From Tausonia pullulans (taxonomy: Eukaryota; Basidiomycota; Tremellomycetes; Cystofilobasidiales; Mrakiaceae), in NCBI GenBank assembly GCA_951802195.1, contig OX637621.1:310001-374000 (forward strand): a stretch of DNA of 64,000 nt, in the 5' to 3' direction. The notes under the pieces are model-generated. The model worked only from the letters and a program-made list of their open reading frames with translations. It searched no databases and was not told the origin of the DNA. How positions within the stretch are numbered: the stretch's first letter is position 1; every line of letters starts with the position of its first letter. Positions 60,409 through 64,000 of this stretch are shown here, piece by piece. Both the position numbers and the translations under genes were made by a program.

Positions 60409-63400
60409 TTTTTTTTTGTATTTAAGTCATGAGTTATACGTAGAGAACGAGGTAACCCTATGAGAGATGGTGATTCGTAGCTAGATAGAAGGAAAGCGAA
60501 AATGAAAGTAGGGATGGAAGGAAAACAAAAGATGGGTTATGGACATAGGCCCATTAGAAAAGGTAAGATATTAAGATGACCAGATACACCAAGCATTGGC
60601 GATGTACCACCAGCCATACTTCCCCACCCCTGACCTGCTTTTCACCCGGGATCGATGGCGGCACCGACAGCAGGACCAGCCATCTGGCCACTGCCAGCCA
60701 TCCACCTCGTACTCGCCTGCCAGTGTGTCTGGCGGATTGTGGATGCGATCTTGCGGATCTCCTCGTCCGTGACAGGGTCGAGGGCTGCGATCTTGCTGTA
60801 CCTCCGCCTCCGGACGGATCGCCATGTCCGGGCAACAAAGATGCAGTGGAAGAGGAAGACCCCCCTCGGCGGCGACGGTGTCGGGCAGACAAGCGTCTGG
60901 AGGGAGGGAGGATGGGAGGGGAGTGAAGGAGAGGCATGCGCTGCCGCAGCCGACCAGATAGCGCCCACGACGGGACACGGCTCGTCGAAGAGGTGGAAGA
61001 AGGACTCAACGGGGGCCGTCAGGCACAGCGCACATCGCTTGGACCTGTTGTGCGGTGTAGCGGTGCCGTCGGCGAGGAATGCCGCAGCAGTATGCTTTCC
61101 TGGGTGGAGACTGTACAGCGAGAAGCGGTGGGCCAAGTCGACGTCTTCGGGCGACGCTCGGGACACGGCCTTGAGCAAGCACCACTGCCGCTTCCAATCG
61201 ATCTTGGTAAGCGCCGGAAAGTGGTCTTGCCACCCCTTTGGGATGATGAGGCCGCGGTTGGCTAGAGTACGACTGTGTGCGCCGTGGGGCTCACGAGGGA
61301 CGTTCAGCCGGCCCAGGTTTGTGTGGCCAGGGTGGAGACCCAGCCGCAACTGGCTATCTGTACCGAACGTAGACATCCAGTGGACAGCGTTCCTCCAGCG
61401 GTCTTGATTCCAGTAACTCATGTCAAAGCTGACTTCTTCGAACCATGCCCGGAGGTAAGCCTGGCATCGCGCAGGGAGAGCTCCTTGGAGCTTTGTGATG
61501 GCATTCCACCAGACGGCTGGGAAGAACCATTGACCTTCCACTGGGGAAAGGAATACGCCTAGCCAGCTGAAATTGGCGGGCCGGGGTCCTCTGATGAACT
61601 CTCCATCCCTGAAGATGGTGCGAGTCAGCATTCTATAAGCCCCTGGGTCGAGGCTCATGGTATGGATGATCCGCTTGCGAATACGGATCGATGCGGGAAG
61701 CTCCGGTCGGAAGAGCACATCGCCAGCCCACTGGGCGCGCACTTTGATGAGCCGGAAGCGGAGTGGCGTGAAGCCGAAGCCGCCGAGGTCTCGAGGGGTT
61801 TCCAGACGCTCCCTGCTGACGTCGTGGTGTTTCGATCGGTAGAGGGACTTGTAGGCCGTTGCCTCGAGGTCTTCCAGGATATCGTCTGGGCACGGTAGAA
61901 AGCGGTCCAGGTAGATGATCTTCGAGTAGATGTACTGGTTGATGACGTTGCATCGCGCAAGGAGAGGGAGGTCGTGCAGCGGGATGCGAGCAAGACGAGC
62001 CTTCAGCTTGCCGATGACATCTCGCCAGCAAGCAGGACCGTTGACCGTGCGACCGCATGGAACGCCGAGGAAGTCGAATGACAGCGTTTGGACGCGCCAT
62101 TCGTGGTACATCGTTGGTGCATCCGTCCGGCATGACCCTAGAGGATAAAGGAGTGATTTCTGGTAGTTCAGCTTGCTTGCTGCGGCTTTCTCGTACTCTC
62201 GGAGGCAGACCGTCGCCTCATCGACCTCCGACCAGGTCCGACACCGGATACTTAGATCGTCTGCAAAGAGAAGGACCTTCCGCTCGTGTAGGGGGGGCGG
62301 ATTGGCCGGTGGGAGGCGATGGCGGAGCATACATGCCAGCGGCTCCAGGAGGAGGGCGAAGATCGTCGGTGCTGCGGGATCGCCCTGTCGGACACCGGAC
62401 CGGATATGGATGGCTTGACCCATCCATCCGTTGATCATGAGCCGAGCAGTCTGGGAGGTCATCGTTGAGGTGATCCACGCGGCGGCGCGCGGACCGAACC
62501 CCATGTGGCGGAGGCAGGGGCCAACAAAGTCGTGCGATACTCTGTCGTATGCCTTCTCAAAGTCGACTTGGGCGAGGACGCCAGGTAAAAGGTCTTCGTC
62601 GTCAATGGCGAGCTGGAGAGAGGAGATATTGCGACCCGAGTCGCGGCCAGGGAGGAAGCCTGTCTGGTCCCCGTCGATGAGAGTGTCCACGACGGTGAGC
62701 AGGCGGCTGTTGATGGCAAGGGAGAAGATGCGAGCGTCAACGTTGATGAGCGAGATCGGACGATAGTTGGCAATCTGATCGCGATCTCCCTTCTTCTTGA
62801 AGATGAGATGGATATGGGCCTCGCGCTGTGAGGCGGATCGGAGGCCTGTCTCCGGGACGAGGTTCAGCAGACTGAGGAGGATCGGGCCGACGGCAGCCCA
62901 AGTGGCCTGGTAGAATTCGACGGGGATCCCGTCGCTTCCTGGTGTCTTGTTACGGTTCGATCGGAACGTAGCCCGTCTGAGCTCGTCCAGTTCGAAGGGT
63001 TTCTCGAGGGTCCGACTCTGGGCGTTGTCGAGTGTGTTGGTGACATATCGGAGGACGTTGGCGTGCTCGGAAGCTGGCGTCGTCTTGGTCTCATAGAGAG
63101 TTGTGTAGAAGGCGTGTGCTGTAGCTAGAATGTTCTCGTTGTTTGCGATGGCTGCGGCCGCTGGGTTGTCGAGTGGCCGCAGGGCTGCGATAGTGTCGGC
63201 CTGGCGGACGATCTTGAGTCGCTGCTTGACGGCATACTCGCTTGTGTTGGCTGGTTCGAGGTGGGCTCGAAGAGCGTGGCCATGGAGGATCGACCTGTGT
63301 GGATCCCCGCCTGACACTCTGCTCATTCGGGCGAGGTGTCTTGAGATGTCTGACGCGTGATCCGCTATCTGAAGCTTGGTCTCGTCCCAGGCCTCGAAGG

Positions 63401-64000
63401 GGTCCCTGATCTCGGTGAGCGCATCGTGGTACCACTCGGGGATATGGAATAGGAAGTACTCAACAAAACCGGTAATCTTCAGAAGGTGTGTTCCGATCTT
63501 GTATGATCCGGGACCGTGCTCTATTGCACCGGGGAAGGTGAGGCTGAGTGCGATCGGCTTGTGGCTAGAGTACAGGTGGCCGGTCGGACGTGGTAGGAAG
63601 CGCTGTCGCACGGCTCGGCTAGCGAGTAGAGGCGACAGGTAGAAGCGATCAATGCGGCGATCTGCTCGCGTGATGCCAGTATAGTTGGTGTATTCGCGCT
63701 GAAGCGGGTATAGGGATCGGTATGGGTCAGAGAGGGCAAAGTCCCGGGCCAGCCGGCACATTTCCTCCTTTCCCGCATTCTGGGTAAACTGGCTCATCCC
63801 GTCGAGGTAGCTGTCTTCCACACAGTTCCAATCCCCGCCCAGAAGGAGAGGAATGTCAGAGTGGGCAGGTATCTTGCGAGATAGAGTAGAGAGGAACTCC
63901 TTTGTCGAACGGCCGTTCGATTGGCTGTCTCGGCAGGGGACGTAGACTGCAGCCACCCTGACGGCTTCACCGGCGATGACGAACACGGCATCCGTCAGGT
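60409..64000 (-). mobile_element. LINE copy B, running off the window
   Basis: Minus strand. It comprises the 3' UTR with oligo(A) (T9 at 60409-60417) and ORF2 from its end at 60642 up to the window edge at about 63,990. It is offset from copy A by exactly 6,096 bp, and in every translated stretch I compared the two proteins are identical. The N-terminal part of ORF2 and all of ORF1 lie beyond the window. Confidence 0.9.
60642..63986 (-). CDS. LINE ORF2, partial (copy B)
   Basis: The remaining 1,114 codons of an ORF2 identical in translation to residues 111-1224 of copy A, including the endonuclease GGDWN box and the RT FADD box. The true start lies outside the window. No frame break is seen. 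Confidence 0.92.
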   Translation of the reverse strand: MFVIAGEAVRVAAVYVPCRDSQSNGRSTKEFLSTLSRKIPAHSDIPLLLGGDWNCVEDSYLDGMSQFTQNAGKEEMCRLARDFALSDPYRSLYPLQREYTNYTGITRADRRIDRFYLSPLLASRAVRQRFLPRPTGHLYSSHKPIALSLTFPGAIEHGPGSYKIGTHLLKITGFVEYFLFHIPEWYHDALTEIRDPFEAWDETKLQIADHASDISRHLARMSRVSGGDPHRSILHGHALRAHLEPANTSEYAVKQRLKIVRQADTIAALRPLDNPAAAAIANNENILATAHAFYTTLYETKTTPASEHANVLRYVTNTLDNAQSRTLEKPFELDELRRATFRSNRNKTPGSDGIPVEFYQATWAAVGPILLSLLNLVPETGLRSASQREAHIHLIFKKKGDRDQIANYRPISLINVDARIFSLAINSRLLTVVDTLIDGDQTGFLPGRDSGRNISSLQLAIDDEDLLPGVLAQVDFEKAYDRVSHDFVGPCLRHMGFGPRAAAWITSTMTSQTARLMINGWMGQAIHIRSGVRQGDPAAPTIFALLLEPLACMLRHRLPPANPPPLHERKVLLFADDLSIRCRTWSEVDEATVCLREYEKAAASKLNYQKSLLYPLGSCRTDAPTMYHEWRVQTLSFDFLGVPCGRTVNGPACWRDVIGKLKARLARIPLHDLPLLARCNVINQYIYSKIIYLDRFLPCPDDILEDLEATAYKSLYRSKHHDVSRERLETPRDLGGFGFTPLRFRLIKVRAQWAGDVLFRPELPASIRIRKRIIHTMSLDPGAYRMLTRTIFRDGEFIRGPRPANFSWLGVFLSPVEGQWFFPAVWWNAITKLQGALPARCQAYLRAWFEEVSFDMSYWNQDRWRNAVHWMSTFGTDSQLRLGLHPGHTNLGRLNVPREPHGAHSRTLANRGLIIPKGWQDHFPALTKIDWKRQWCLLKAVSRASPEDVDLAHRFSLYSLHPGKHTAAAFLADGTATPHNRSKRCALCLTAPVESFFHLFDEPCPVVGAIWSAAAAHASPSLPSHPPSLQTLVCPTPSPPRGVFLFHCIFVARTWRSVRRRRYSKIAALDPVTDEEIRKIASTIRQTHWQASTRWMAGSGQMAGPAVGAAIDPG

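Noticed and set aside
60409-64000. Idea that the LINE array is proven telomeric
   Set aside because: No telomere-type short repeats are present in the window; position on the chromosome cannot be told.

Overview
This is a window of a GC-rich, intron-dense fungal nuclear genome. The genes are fungal (PMP3, ATG18, FSF1/sideroflexin, VPS74, PRP3, an RGS-LOV photoreceptor). They are cut by many short GT-AG introns, with some exons of only 8-14 nt. This points to a basidiomycete, most likely a Pucciniomycotina (Microbotryomycete-type) yeast; the lineage is an inference from style, not proof.

Positions 1-41,500 are a compact arm with 15 host genes: a small unknown protein (+), an RGS-LOV blue-light receptor (-), ATG18 (-), a DNAJC11-like mitochondrial J-protein (+), a repeat-bearing protein with a CsbD-like tail (+), PMP3 (-), an alpha-arrestin-like protein (+), a GH1 beta-glucosidase (+), a DUF4048-like protein (-), ribosomal protein eS26 (-), cyclophilin H (+), VPS74/GOLPH3 (+), a sideroflexin (-), a La-motif protein (+) and the U4/U6 snRNP protein PRP3 (+). 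Two pairs are divergent over about 0.3 kb (ATG18/DNAJC11 and eS26/PPIH) and probably share promoters. Cyclophilin H and PRP3 are known partners in the U4/U6 snRNP, and here they lie about 10 kb apart.

Positions 42,344-64,000 are a block of retroelements. First come two incomplete Ty3/Gypsy (chromovirus) remains facing opposite ways: pol plus LTR on the minus strand and LTR plus gag on the plus strand. The gag piece runs into an LTR-less Ty1/Copia reverse-transcriptase fragment. A whole-looking Copia element of the same family (47,565-52,557, LTRs at both ends, 5-bp target duplication GGGAG) sits inside that fragment. From about 52,618 to the window edge there is a head-to-tail array of one LINE family on the minus strand: a cut copy C (ORF1 only), a complete copy A (ORF1 and ORF2 joined by a TAATG stop/start overlap), and copy B running off the window. 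Copies A and B repeat with a spacing of 6,096 bp.

The most unusual features are two. The LOV photosensor core is spread over nine exons, several of 8-14 nt. In the LINE array, the sequence in front of and inside the start of ORF1 is homologous to the element's own 3' tail, including its oligo(A), and is separated from the neighbour by 95-bp tandem repeats. This is formally reminiscent of Drosophila HeT-A/TART arrays. Gene ends and several splice sites are inferred by eye; where a start or end is uncertain the entry says so.
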